Shown in pieces: positions 44,310 to 52,374 of a stretch of DNA of 64,000 nucleotides. Below the pieces are notes generated by a model. The model was not told where the DNA came from. It saw nothing but the letters and a program-made list of their open reading frames with translations, and ran no database searches. The translations under genes and the position numbers were made by a program. The DNA comes from Planctomycetota bacterium (GTDB lineage: Bacteria; Planctomycetota; UBA1135; GCA-002686595): assembly GCA_029250885.1 (NCBI GenBank), contig JAQXEK010000068.1, positions 1-64,000 of the forward strand, given 5' to 3'. Position 1 is the first letter of the stretch. Each line of letters opens with the position of its first letter.

Positions 44310-45335
44310 CTAGAGCAGTTTGATCAACGTCAAGGCGACTACGCCTAGAACAACCCACTGCAGGGCGCCTACGATGATGGGGCGAAGGCCGGTCTTGGCC
44401 AGGTCCAAGATGCTTGTCTGCAGTCCGACGCCGGCCATGCCAATGCACATCATCCACTTCACCACAGTCTTGCAGTTGGTGAGGGAGAAGGTGCCAGATT
44501 CGGGGACTAGCTCCATAGAGCGAATGACGGCGAAGACGCCGAACATGACCAGGAACCACGGCACCAGGGGGACGGACTTGTCTGGGGCGTCCGGGGACTC
44601 GGCCTTGGCTCGCTTGGCGACCTGACGGCCGAGGTAGAACACGATCGGCGCGAGCCAGCAGATGCGAACAAGCTTGACGACGGTGGCCACCTCTTTGGAC
44701 TCGGGGCTGTAGGTGTCACCGGCTGCGACGACTTGGGCTGTCTCTTGCAGGCTGGCACCCGCCCAGACTCCAAAGTCGAAGTTGTTCAGGCCGATCATCC
44801 AGCCGAGCTCGGGGAACAGCAAGATGCCGATGGTGCCTAGGATCGTGATGACCCCGATGGCCATGGCCGAGTCCTGTTTGCGTGCCTGCACTACCGTATC
44901 GGCGGCGACGACGGCGGAGGCTCCGCAGATGGCACCACCCACGCCGAGCAGCAGACCGAGATCTCGAGGGATGTCGAACTTCTTCGCCAGCCACCAACCG
45001 GCGGCTAGGGCAGCCAGGGTGCTGACCGATACAATGAGGAGCGCCGTGCCGCCAATGTCTAGGATCTCACCGATCGTCAGGCGCAGTCCCAAGCCCGCCA
45101 CGGCCCAGCGGAGGATCGGCTTCTTGGCCATCTCAATACCCGGGATCGCCCAGGTCGGCAGCGGAAGAACCAGCCGCCAGAGCATGCCGAGCAAAATGAC
45201 CAGCAGCAGCGCGCCAAAGTGCAGCTGCTCTTTGAAGAGCGGCAGGGCCGCGAGCTGCAGTGCGACAGCGGCGAGCGCTGTTGCAACCAGCACTCCGGGA
45301 ACCCAGCTGAGCCGGGCCTTCAAAGTCGATGACAT
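44310..45335 (-). CDS. YeiH/UPF0324-family putative sulfite/sulfate exporter
   Basis: A 341-residue integral membrane protein with about ten TM segments. Family features are the repeated GxGLRLT segment (WAVAGLGLRLTIGEI), GVGGAICGASAVVA in the middle and a second-half ASLQETAQVVAAG. The family is commonly described as sulfate exporters; experimental support is limited. Operon position after cysteine dioxygenase (4-bp gap) suggests removal of sulfite or sulfate made from cysteine. Confidence 0.88.
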   Translation of the reverse strand: MSSTLKARLSWVPGVLVATALAAVALQLAALPLFKEQLHFGALLLVILLGMLWRLVLPLPTWAIPGIEMAKKPILRWAVAGLGLRLTIGEILDIGGTALLIVSVSTLAALAAGWWLAKKFDIPRDLGLLLGVGGAICGASAVVAADTVVQARKQDSAMAIGVITILGTIGILLFPELGWMIGLNNFDFGVWAGASLQETAQVVAAGDTYSPESKEVATVVKLVRICWLAPIVFYLGRQVAKRAKAESPDAPDKSVPLVPWFLVMFGVFAVIRSMELVPESGTFSLTNCKTVVKWMMCIGMAGVGLQTSILDLAKTGLRPIIVGALQWVVLGVVALTLIKLL

Positions 45336-45339
45336 CGGA

Positions 45340-45918
45340 TCAATCGCTGTAGGTCAAGGGGCGGACTTCGTGCTGGTAGCCGGTGCCCGTGGGGACGAAG
45401 ATGCTGCACTCGGTCAGCTCTCCGCAATAGATATGGATCGTCGCCGAGGGAGTCGTGCCGTGGTTGTGGACCGTGTGGTAGTCAAAGGGGGGAATGAGGG
45501 CGCCGGCCTCGCCAACCGTAGCTTCCACGGACTCGACCTTCTTGAAGTCCCAAAGGCCGGTGCCGCTGCAGCGGTTGGGCAAGCGATCGTAGCTTTCGAC
45601 GGTGACGCTTCCGACGCAGACACACTCGACGCACCACATCCCAGAGTGATCATGCAGTGGAGTGCCCTGGTCGCTGCCCCAGATCATAAGCACTACGCTG
45701 TAAGCACCCCCGGGGTCCTTGTGTAGGAGCCTGCGACCGTAGCCGTCCGGGGTGGGCTTGAGCAGGGCGGGGTCGAGGGGGCAATCGCCGGCGCCAACCT
45801 GGGCCATGACGGCATCCTTGATTCGTAGGCAGCGGTCGGCATCGTCGCCACCCACCATAGCGGCGTCAATCTGGGTGGCTAGGTCGGCGATCCACTGGTC
45901 ACTCGTGATGTTCATCAT
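45340..45918 (-). CDS. Cysteine dioxygenase (cupin)
   Basis: A 192-residue mononuclear Fe(II) thiol dioxygenase. Metal His residues are in TPLHDHSG and YHTVHNHG. Aligned by eye to mammalian cysteine dioxygenase, the substrate Arg60 (YGRRLLH), Cys93 (SGMWCVE) and Tyr157 (TIHIYC) are all present; the Cys-Tyr pair favours cysteine dioxygenase over 3-mercaptopropionate dioxygenase, though TPLHDH resembles the latter. Reaction: cysteine plus O2 to cysteine sulfinate. It starts 1 bp after the aminotransferase stop. Confidence 0.87.
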   Translation of the reverse strand: MMNITSDQWIADLATQIDAAMVGGDDADRCLRIKDAVMAQVGAGDCPLDPALLKPTPDGYGRRLLHKDPGGAYSVVLMIWGSDQGTPLHDHSGMWCVECVCVGSVTVESYDRLPNRCSGTGLWDFKKVESVEATVGEAGALIPPFDYHTVHNHGTTPSATIHIYCGELTECSIFVPTGTGYQHEVRPLTYSD

Positions 45919-45919
45919 T

Positions 45920-47131
45920 CTAAAGGCTGGCAGTGAGGGAGTTCAGCGCGTCACGCATGACTCGAATGTTGGTGTCGAAAGAATCGGGCTCGAGGGCGCC
46001 GAAGGAGAAGCGGAAGAAGTTGGCCATGGGGGACTGCTCGCCGCGGCGAGCCATGTCGCAATCTTGACCTTCCAGGATGGCCGCGCCATGGGGGAACAGG
46101 GCCTTGTTGAGTGAAGCCGCCGAGATGCCCTCGGGAAGTTCGCACCAGTGGTAGAAGGCGCCTTTGCCCGTGTGGAGCTTTAGACCGAGGGACTCGAGGG
46201 CTGCCCCATAACGGTCGCGCTGCATGCCATAGAAGTCGCCGATCGCCTTGCGGGCCTGGTGCAACCGGCTGGGCTCCAGCATGGTCGCCGCCATCCGCTG
46301 GGATGGGTGGGAGACGCCGCCAATTGCGTAGGAGGAAAAGTTGCCCAGCACTTGAATGTTCCGCCTTGAAGAGACGATCCAGCCGATCCGAAGTCCCGGC
46401 GCCTGCAAACCCTTAGTCGCAGCGCCACAGACGAACAAGTTGGACTCGTTGATGTCCTTTACGTAGCCAAGGGCGGAGTCGGGGCGCTTGTGGAAGAACT
46501 CGTAGGCCTCATCTACCAAGAGACCTGTCTTGCCATAGGCAGCCGCGTCCACGAGCTCTTTCAGATCGCTACCGGTCCGCGTGTGCCCCGTTGGGTTGCA
46601 GGGGTTGCTGTACATGACCAAGCGGCGACCCTCGCTGGGATCCCCGACGAAGTCCGCAACTGAAGGCCGAAAGCCGTTGCCGGGGTTGCTTGGCACCAGG
46701 CTCTGCTTGCGGTGGAACGAGCCCAAAATCTCGTAGTAGGGCGTGTACTCGGTCTCCGATACGCGAACCGTGACGTCCTGGTCTAGGAACAGCATCATCG
46801 CGATCAAGCCCGGGCGGCCACCGGCGAAGACCATGACGTTATCGGCCTCGACCTCGGCGCCGTAGAACTCGCGGTAAGAGCGTGCGATCGCCTCGCGCAG
46901 TGCGGGTACTCCCCAGGCCTTGGGATACTTGAGATCGTCGCTGGAGACCTCAACCGAGCTGGGGAGCTCCGGCCCCCCGGGAAGCTGGGTGGTCAAGGGG
47001 CACCCTTGGCTCCAGGGGTGCGTCGTCGGCTCGCCCATGGGACGCCCAAACGCACTCTGGAATGCGTAGAGGGTCTCGTAGATTCCAGAGGGTGGAGCGT
47101 ACCGCAGGAATGGTGGGGAAGAGTCGGTCAT
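45920..47131 (-). CDS. Class I/II PLP-dependent aminotransferase
   Basis: A 403-residue fold-type I aminotransferase: SNPCNPTGHTRTG (PLP ring contact), LLVDEAYEFF (Asp to pyridine N), GAATKGLQAPGLRIGW (Schiff-base Lys) and FFRFSFGALE (carboxylate Arg). A TTG at 47194 is also in frame, but ATG 47131 starts the native N-terminus (MTDSSPPFLRYAPPSG). First gene of an operon with cysteine dioxygenase and the exporter, so cysteine sulfinate is a plausible amino donor; the resulting sulfinopyruvate would release sulfite. That role is inference. Confidence 0.85.
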   Translation of the reverse strand: MTDSSPPFLRYAPPSGIYETLYAFQSAFGRPMGEPTTHPWSQGCPLTTQLPGGPELPSSVEVSSDDLKYPKAWGVPALREAIARSYREFYGAEVEADNVMVFAGGRPGLIAMMLFLDQDVTVRVSETEYTPYYEILGSFHRKQSLVPSNPGNGFRPSVADFVGDPSEGRRLVMYSNPCNPTGHTRTGSDLKELVDAAAYGKTGLLVDEAYEFFHKRPDSALGYVKDINESNLFVCGAATKGLQAPGLRIGWIVSSRRNIQVLGNFSSYAIGGVSHPSQRMAATMLEPSRLHQARKAIGDFYGMQRDRYGAALESLGLKLHTGKGAFYHWCELPEGISAASLNKALFPHGAAILEGQDCDMARRGEQSPMANFFRFSFGALEPDSFDTNIRVMRDALNSLTASL

Positions 47132-47317
47132 GGGGTCAGTCTCTGAAGCCCGGCTTCTCCGCGACCCGCGAATGTGGAGCCACCAGCTGTCCAACTGGGT
47201 ATGGGGAGAGGAACATCACTTTATGAGTTCCACTATGGTAAGGCTTCGTCATTCTAGGGTGGTTGGGGGTGGGGTCAACTAGGAACTTCCAAGGGGGCGC
47301 CGTCAGGTTGCTTTTGC

Positions 47318-47323
47318 CATACT
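47318..47323 (+). promoter_or_regulatory. Candidate -10, leaderless start of truD
   Basis: CATACT ends 6 bases before ATG 47330; no Shine-Dalgarno between them. Confidence 0.4.
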
Positions 47324-47329
47324 GAGCGG

Positions 47330-48589
47330 ATGGCGCGTACCTACCTCACATCGATAATCGGGGCGATCCCCTGTGTATACAAGCACTCCCCCGATGACTT
47401 TGTCGTCGAGGAGGTGCCGGCGTTCTTGCCCTGTGGCGAGGGGCAGCACCTTTGGATGTGGGTGGAGAAGCGGGGCAAGACGACAGACCAGGCTCTGGGC
47501 GTCTTAGCTGCGGCGCTGGGGTGTTCGCGGCGCAAGCTGCGGGTGGGCGGGAAGAAGGACGCCCAGGCCGTGACCGTGCAGTGGGTGAGTCTGGACCTGC
47601 CGCCGAAGGACTACGAGGCGCGGCTAGCCGCCATGGATACGGGCGCCGAGGTGCGGGACGGCTACGTGCGAGTGCTAAAGACGCGGCTGCACCGGACGGC
47701 CCATGGGCTGGGGCGGACCCATGGCAACCGCTTCCGCATTCGGCTGCGAGATGTCCCTGCGGATCGGGTAGAAGACCTGAGGCAGGTGATGGCAACGTTG
47801 AAGCAGCGCGGCGTACCAAACTTCTTTGGGCGGCAGCGCTTTGGGTTCCGCGGCGACACCGACTTGGTGGGGGGGGCCTTGCTGCGCGAGCGTGATATGG
47901 AGGCAGTGTCCCTGATCTGCGGCCGAGCCGGGGACCTGGATACGGGGCGCAGGCGCGAGGCTCGGGTCGCGTTCGATGCGGGCGATCTAGGGGCGAGCCT
48001 CGCTGCTTGGCCGCGAAGCGACTTTGGGCCTCAACAGCTGCTTAGGAGCCTGGTGCGCCAGGGCGCGGGCTTGACCGAGGCCAGCGCGAAAGTCGCGATC
48101 GAGTCCCTGGACCGGCGCGACCTTGGGTTCTATCTCTCCGCCTTCCAATCGCGGCTGTTTGACCAGGTCTTGGCGCGCCGCATCGAGCACTTCGACGAGA
48201 TCTGGCCAGGTGACCTAGCGCTGCGCTTGCCCGGTGCGCGCAAGGCCTTCTTGGTCGAGGACCTAGCTGCCGAGCAGGCGCGCGCCGCCGCCGGTGAGAT
48301 CACCGCGTCGGGCCCGCTGTTCGGACCCAAGATGCCTGCCCCCGAGGGGCGCGCGGCGGCTATGGAGCAGGCGGTTCTAGCAGCGAACGGTTGGGGCCAG
48401 TACGACCTGCAAGGAGCGCGTTTCCAGCACAGCCCTGGAGCCCGCCGCCCCCTTCGCATCCCGCTTATGGACTTGGATATCCGAGACATGACCGGCGGCG
48501 ATGTGGGGATCGTGGAGCTCTCGTTTCAGCTACCCAAGGGCTGCTTCGCAACCTCGGTCCTGGCCGAGATTCAGAAGCCCTTGGGCTAA
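47330..48589 (+). CDS. truD: tRNA pseudouridine(13) synthase TruD
   Basis: A 419-residue synthase that isomerises U13 in tRNA-Glu. The N-terminal VYKHSPDDFVVEEVPAF, the catalytic motif VGGKKDAQAVTVQW (Asp at about residue 82), NFFGRQRFGFRGDT and FQSRLFDQVLARRI are family landmarks. Length is a little above the E. coli enzyme. The C-terminus (SFQLPKGCFATSVLAEIQK) is native, and its DNA is duplicated downstream. Confidence 0.93.
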   Translation: MARTYLTSIIGAIPCVYKHSPDDFVVEEVPAFLPCGEGQHLWMWVEKRGKTTDQALGVLAAALGCSRRKLRVGGKKDAQAVTVQWVSLDLPPKDYEARLAAMDTGAEVRDGYVRVLKTRLHRTAHGLGRTHGNRFRIRLRDVPADRVEDLRQVMATLKQRGVPNFFGRQRFGFRGDTDLVGGALLRERDMEAVSLICGRAGDLDTGRRREARVAFDAGDLGASLAAWPRSDFGPQQLLRSLVRQGAGLTEASAKVAIESLDRRDLGFYLSAFQSRLFDQVLARRIEHFDEIWPGDLALRLPGARKAFLVEDLAAEQARAAAGEITASGPLFGPKMPAPEGRAAAMEQAVLAANGWGQYDLQGARFQHSPGARRPLRIPLMDLDIRDMTGGDVGIVELSFQLPKGCFATSVLAEIQKPLG

Positions 48590-48680
48590 TCAAGTGGTCT
48601 TGGCAATTGGCCTGTACCAGATCAGCTACCCAAGGGCTGCTTCGCGACCTCGGTCCTGGCCGAGATTCAGAAGCCCTTGG
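48527..48680 (+). repeat. 58-bp direct repeat of the truD 3' end
   Basis: Copy 1 (48527-48584) is the last coding part of truD; copy 2 (48623-48680) lies after the stop, 96 bp further on, with one mismatch. Each copy is palindromic: CCAAGGGCT pairs with AGCCCTTGG at the ends and CTCGG with CCGAG inside. The bases between the copies are unrelated. Confidence 0.9.
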
Positions 48681-48736
48681 CATCTACCACGGCGATTTAC
48701 GCCCCAAGCGCTGCACCCCTTTGGGGCTCGGCGCGG

Positions 48737-48742
48737 TAGGCT
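48737..48742 (+). promoter_or_regulatory. Candidate -10, leaderless start of the 48749 gene
   Basis: TAGGCT ends 6 bases (AATCCC) before ATG 48749; no Shine-Dalgarno. Confidence 0.45.
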
Positions 48743-48748
48743 AATCCC

Positions 48749-50110
48749 ATGTTTCGCTCTCCTCTAAAGACCACTCATCGCCTAGTGGCAGCAACGATCG
48801 CCTCAAGCGCCCTGGCTTTCGCCGGCTGCACCGCAGATCCTGAACCCGGGCTGCTCGCCGGCCAAGACTGCCTCGTCATCGTGCTCGATGCCCTGTCCGC
48901 CGATCACCTTGGCACCTACGGCGGACACCCCGAAGCTTCGCCAACCCTAGACGCCCTCGCGGCGAAGGGCGTGCAGTTTCAGCAGGCCTGGTCCCAGTCC
49001 AGCTGGACCCTGGCCTCGACAGCTAGCCTCATGACGGGGCTCTACCAAGAGAGCCACATGGCGGACGAGGCTGGCCAAGCTCTACATCCCGACGCAGACA
49101 CCTTGGCCGAGTCGTTTCGCATCGAGGGCTACGAATGCATCGGCCTGACCCAGAACCTGTTTGCGTCCGAGGACTTTGGCATGCACCAGGGCTTCGACAA
49201 CTTCGTGCCGATGATGCAAGATGCGAAGAAGGACGGCTTCATGGCCAAGGCCGTGATCAAGCAGCTCGAAGGCCAAGGCACCCGTGGACCGCGCTTCGTG
49301 TACGCGCACTTCCGTCGGCCCCACGCACCCTACGATCCCCCAGCCGAGACCCTAGAGATGTTCTACGAGGGCACCTACAGCGGTCCCGTTACAGGTTCGC
49401 CGAAGGACCTGCATCTCCACAACCGCGGTGCCGTGCCCCTGGGGCCGAAGGACCTTGACTACCTACGCGCGCTCTACGATGCGGGCATCCGCGCCGTGGA
49501 CGACGAGCTCAAGACGATCTTCGATACGATCGACATGGACAACACCCTGGTGATCGTCCTCGCGGACCACGGCGACGCCTTTAACCAGCACGGGATCCTC
49601 GGTCACGGCCAGACCTCCTTCGAGGAGATGGTGCACATCCCCATGCTTGCTGCGCACCCCAGTCTGGGCAAGGGCGCGGTCGTGCGGGAGCCTGTCATGA
49701 GCGTGGATCTCTTCCCTACGGTGGCCGAGCTCTTTGGTCTGCCCACCGGCGGCGCGGAACTGGCGGGTCGCTCGCTAGTTCCCGAGTTGATGGGCGAGAC
49801 CCAAGAGCAGCGACTGGTCTTTACCTCGTCCCGGGTGGACCAGGGCAAGCAGCAGTTTGCGGTCTTCGATGGTCGCCACAAGCTGATTCTCTGCCCCGAG
49901 CTGGACAAGCGCGTGCTCTACGATCTCCGGAAAGATCCAGCCGAGGCAAAGAACCTAGCGGGCGTCCACCCGAACCTCGCCAGTCGCCTAGAGCAAGAGA
50001 TCGCCGATTGGCGTGCTACCCAGTCGCCCCTGCCGCGGATCCCCGCCAAGCGCCTCAAGCACGACAGCCATGAGGCCATGAAGGCCCTCGGCTATTTCGG
50101 CGACGAGTAG
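48749..50110 (+). CDS. Sulfatase-family lipoprotein with threonine at the nucleophile position
   Basis: A 453-residue hydrolase of the alkaline phosphatase superfamily. The signal TIASSALAFAGCT has lipobox FAGC. Motifs: LVIVLDALSADHLGTYGGH, SSWTLASTASLMTG with Thr where formylglycine Cys would be, and VLADHGDAFNQHG. It lacks the long C-terminal domain of the 31964-33904 protein but shares the terminal MKALGYFGDE. It may cleave or transfer a phospho- or sulfo-group on surface polymers; the substrate is unknown. Confidence 0.86.
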   Translation: MFRSPLKTTHRLVAATIASSALAFAGCTADPEPGLLAGQDCLVIVLDALSADHLGTYGGHPEASPTLDALAAKGVQFQQAWSQSSWTLASTASLMTGLYQESHMADEAGQALHPDADTLAESFRIEGYECIGLTQNLFASEDFGMHQGFDNFVPMMQDAKKDGFMAKAVIKQLEGQGTRGPRFVYAHFRRPHAPYDPPAETLEMFYEGTYSGPVTGSPKDLHLHNRGAVPLGPKDLDYLRALYDAGIRAVDDELKTIFDTIDMDNTLVIVLADHGDAFNQHGILGHGQTSFEEMVHIPMLAAHPSLGKGAVVREPVMSVDLFPTVAELFGLPTGGAELAGRSLVPELMGETQEQRLVFTSSRVDQGKQQFAVFDGRHKLILCPELDKRVLYDLRKDPAEAKNLAGVHPNLASRLEQEIADWRATQSPLPRIPAKRLKHDSHEAMKALGYFGDE

Positions 50111-50194
50111 GTGCAGCCACCCTTGCCAACTTGACCTATTTCCGCGTCCCTACCTAGCGCGCCCGGCCCCAAGCCGCTATCCTCTGCCCACCAC

Positions 50195-50277
50195 GCGGGA
50201 GTGGCGGAATTGGTAGACGCGCAAGATTTAGGTTCTTGTGTCTTAACGGCGTGGGGGTTCGACTCCCCCCTTCCGCA
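50195..50277 (+). tRNA. tRNA-Leu (TAG)
   Basis: Acceptor GCGGGAG/CTTCCGC (one wobble), D arm, anticodon stem CAAGA/TCTTG with loop TTTAGGT (anticodon TAG), a long variable arm as in class II tRNAs, and T arm GGGGG/CCCCC with TTCGACT. Discriminator A277; CCA is not encoded, unlike the other two tRNA genes here. Confidence 0.93.
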
Positions 50278-50283
50278 TATTTC

Positions 50284-50317
50284 TTTGCCTCGGGCGATCG
50301 CGCCCTTTTGAGGCAAA
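50284..50317 (+). other. Interrupted hairpin after tRNA-Leu
   Basis: TTTGCCTC (50284-50291) pairs with GAGGCAAA (50310-50317), and inside it GGGCG pairs with CGCCC; four T separate the two helices on one side. It could mark the tRNA 3' processing or termination zone. The rest of the gap to 50516 shows no gene. Confidence 0.45.
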
Positions 50318-50516
50318 GGCAACTAGGCCGAGGATTCGACAATGGCGTCGGGTCTTCGGCCTTGTTCGTCAGCCCGAGTTTGTTTTCGAAGATTAGAGGG
50401 CGCAGGGGCGATGGCAGTGCAAGGGTCTGCTCCTTGGTGTCCCATAGCGCGAGGACAATGGGGCTAGCATCGAGGGTAGTCTGCAGCTGAGCCTAGCGGA
50501 AACAATCCCAACGAAG

Positions 50517-50555
50517 AAAGCCGGTGAGTCGACCCATGGTCAACTCACCGGCTTT
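50517..50555 (-). terminator. Intrinsic terminator of the thioredoxin-like gene
   Basis: AAAGCCGGTGAGT (50517-50529) pairs perfectly over 13 bp with 50543-50555; on the minus strand the stem is followed by TTTC. It lies 22 bp downstream of the stop codon at 50578. Confidence 0.8.
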
Positions 50556-50577
50556 CGAAATGCCTAGGGCAGGCGTA

Positions 50578-51588
50578 CTAGCTGAGGATCAGCTTGGCCA
50601 GCTTCGAAGCGCGCTCGGCGACCTTCGTGCCGCTGTGCTTCTCGGCCAGCTTCTGGAGCTTCTTGGCGACCTTCTCGTCGGCACCGCTCTTGGCGATGGC
50701 CTTCTCGATCTTGGCCATGGCGCCAGCGGCGTCCAGCTCGGCCTCGTTGTCGTCGCCCTCGATGGCGGCGGCAAGCTCGGTGGCGCGGGCGGTGAAGTCC
50801 TCGTGGTCCTCGACCGAATCGGCAAGGGTCTCGAGGGATGCCAGGGCTTCCAGGGGATAGCCGTTGTCCTTCATCCAGGTGATGGCCTTGAAGCGGGACT
50901 CGACGTTCTTGTGGATCGAGCGGCGCAGGTCGCCAGCGGCAAAGGATAGGTCGCCGTCGCCAGCTTCCATGGGTGCCAGAAGCTCGAGAGCCTTGGCGAT
51001 GTTGCCCTTGCTGTTGGCGGTCCAGGCCTTCTTGAGGTCCTTGGGCAGGTCCTTCGGGAACTTAGTCTTTGCCTTGGCGAAGCCTGCGATGGCGTCCTCG
51101 ACGTCACCCATAACGCTGCCGGACATGCCGACGTTCACGATCTCGCCGGTGGGGGAGATCAGGGCGCAGGAGGGTAGGCCGCCTAGGCCCGTGTTAAAGG
51201 GAGCTTCCGTGGTCCACATCGCGCGGCCGCCAAGCCACTTGCGGTCCAAGGCGAACTTCTCTGCTGCCTGGGCGTTGGCGCCCTGGGACTCGACGAAGAT
51301 GACCTGAAGGTCCTCTCCCAACTCTGCTTGCAATTTGATGGCCGCCGGCACGGACGACCCGATGCATCCGGGTCAGCGGGTGCCCCAGAACTCGACGAGA
51401 ACCGGAGTGCCGAGCATGTCCTCGAGGGAGGAGACGCCCATGCCGTTGACTAGGGGGGAGCGCCAGGTGTAGGAGACACTGTCTCCGGCCTTGATGCCGC
51501 CCACGTTCGACGTGGTCGACATGAGCGCGGTCAGGGCGCCTGCTGCGGCTAAGCCTAGGGCCGCCTTCTTTAAGATGGATGAGATCAT
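50578..51588 (-). CDS. Thioredoxin-like exported selenoprotein candidate (UGA at the CxxC first position)
   Basis: One continuous frame of 336 codons with a single TGA at 51375-51373 (codon 72). Before it are a signal peptide (MISSILKKAALGLAAAGALT) and TPVLVEFWGTR; after it PGCIGSSVPAAIKL. Reading TGA as Sec gives FWGTR-U-PG-C, exactly the thioredoxin WCxxC site with the first Cys replaced. A cis-Pro loop (GGLPSCALIS) follows at about residue 125, so the fold continues across the TGA. A hairpin 14-33 nt after the TGA fits a bacterial SECIS. A C-terminal helical, Lys-rich domain fills residues about 160-336. An in-frame ATG at 51612 adds 8 residues. If not Sec, it is a pseudogene split into 79 and 257 codons. 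Confidence 0.8.
51340..51359 (-). promoter_or_regulatory. Bacterial SECIS-like hairpin
   Basis: On the mRNA, GGUCGUC pairs with GGCGGCC (7 bp with two G-U pairs; genome 51353-51359 with 51340-51346) around a 6-nt loop CGUGCC. The loop starts 21 nt after the UGA and has G at its second position, as the usual bacterial SECIS model requires. A competing stem GACCCG/CGGGTC (51356-51361 with 51369-51374) includes the UGA itself. Confidence 0.6.
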
Positions 51589-51790
51589 TGGATGCGAATT
51601 TGGTTGGGGCATGCTTGCACATGGCCGCCGATACGGAGCCGGTGAGGTCCGGCTTCCTCTCTAGGAAGTATCGCAGAGATGCCTACGGTGTGAGCTAGGC
51701 GAAATCCTAAAAGCCCGTATAGCCATCGGTAAGTGCGCAAGAATAAGCCTATAGGTCGCTTGTCGGCTTGAAAACCGCCCGGTTTGGAGC

Positions 51791-52330
51791 CTACTTCGCC
51801 TTCGGGCGGAAGACTTGCACAACCTCGGGGTTGCCCTCGAAGTACGCGCCGCCGATCAGATCGATGCAGTAGGGAATGGCTGGGAAGACCGCGTCCAGGC
51901 AGACGCGCACGGCCGCGGGCTTGCCGGGCAGGGTAACCACCAGGCTCTGGCCCAGGATCGCCGCTGTCTGACGGGAGAGGATCGCCGTGGGCACGCCCGC
52001 GTCGAGAGATGCCCCGCGCATGGCCTCGCCGAAGCCGGGCATCATCTTGGCGCAGACGTCCTCGATGGCCTCGGGCGTGACGTCGCGCAGGGTTGGGCCC
52101 GTACCGCCTGTGGTGCAGATCAGGCTGCAGCCGGCCTCGCTCAGCTCCACGATGGTGGCGCCGATAAGCTCACGCTCGTCCTCGATGACACGGGTGACGT
52201 ACTCCGGGGTCGTGACGAGGTAGTCCTCGAGGGCAGCCACGATGGCTGGGCCGGACTTGTCTTCGTATTCGCCGCGGCTGGCGCGGTCTGAGATGGTGAT
52301 GACACCGATCTTGGGGTTGGGTTGGCTCAT
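51791..52330 (-). CDS. mog: Molybdopterin adenylyltransferase (MogA/MoaB family)
   Basis: A 179-residue enzyme that adenylates molybdopterin before Mo insertion. IGVITISDRASRGEYEDKSG opens the fold; LICTTGGTGPTLRDVTPEA is the substrate-binding GGTG motif with its Asp; LVVTLPGKPAAVRVCL is the C-terminal signature. The order fits Mog more than MoaB. A minus-strand TAAAAT lies 9 bp before the ATG. No other molybdenum gene is in the window. Confidence 0.92.
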   Translation of the reverse strand: MSQPNPKIGVITISDRASRGEYEDKSGPAIVAALEDYLVTTPEYVTRVIEDERELIGATIVELSEAGCSLICTTGGTGPTLRDVTPEAIEDVCAKMMPGFGEAMRGASLDAGVPTAILSRQTAAILGQSLVVTLPGKPAAVRVCLDAVFPAIPYCIDLIGGAYFEGNPEVVQVFRPKAK

Positions 52331-52339
52331 GGTGGGGGC

Positions 52340-52365
52340 ATTTTAGTTGGTTGGGATGCTAGGAT
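52340..52365. promoter_or_regulatory. Back-to-back -10 elements for mog and the glycosyltransferase
   Basis: The divergent gap is only 44 bp. It holds minus-strand TAAAAT (52340-52345, 9 bp before mog) and plus-strand TGC-TAGGAT (52360-52365, 9 bp before ATG 52375). Both leaders would be only a few bases long. Confidence 0.4.
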
Positions 52366-52374
52366 CGAGGGTTC

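Noticed and set aside
48501-48767. Small + frame across the truD repeat
   Set aside because: It overlaps truD out of frame and consists of the duplicated segment in another register.
50578-51612. Two separate genes, or a simple pseudogene with a nonsense mutation
   Set aside because: The TGA lies precisely at a catalytic Cys position, both parts are in one frame and intact, and a SECIS-like hairpin is correctly placed. A pseudogene remains possible but less likely.
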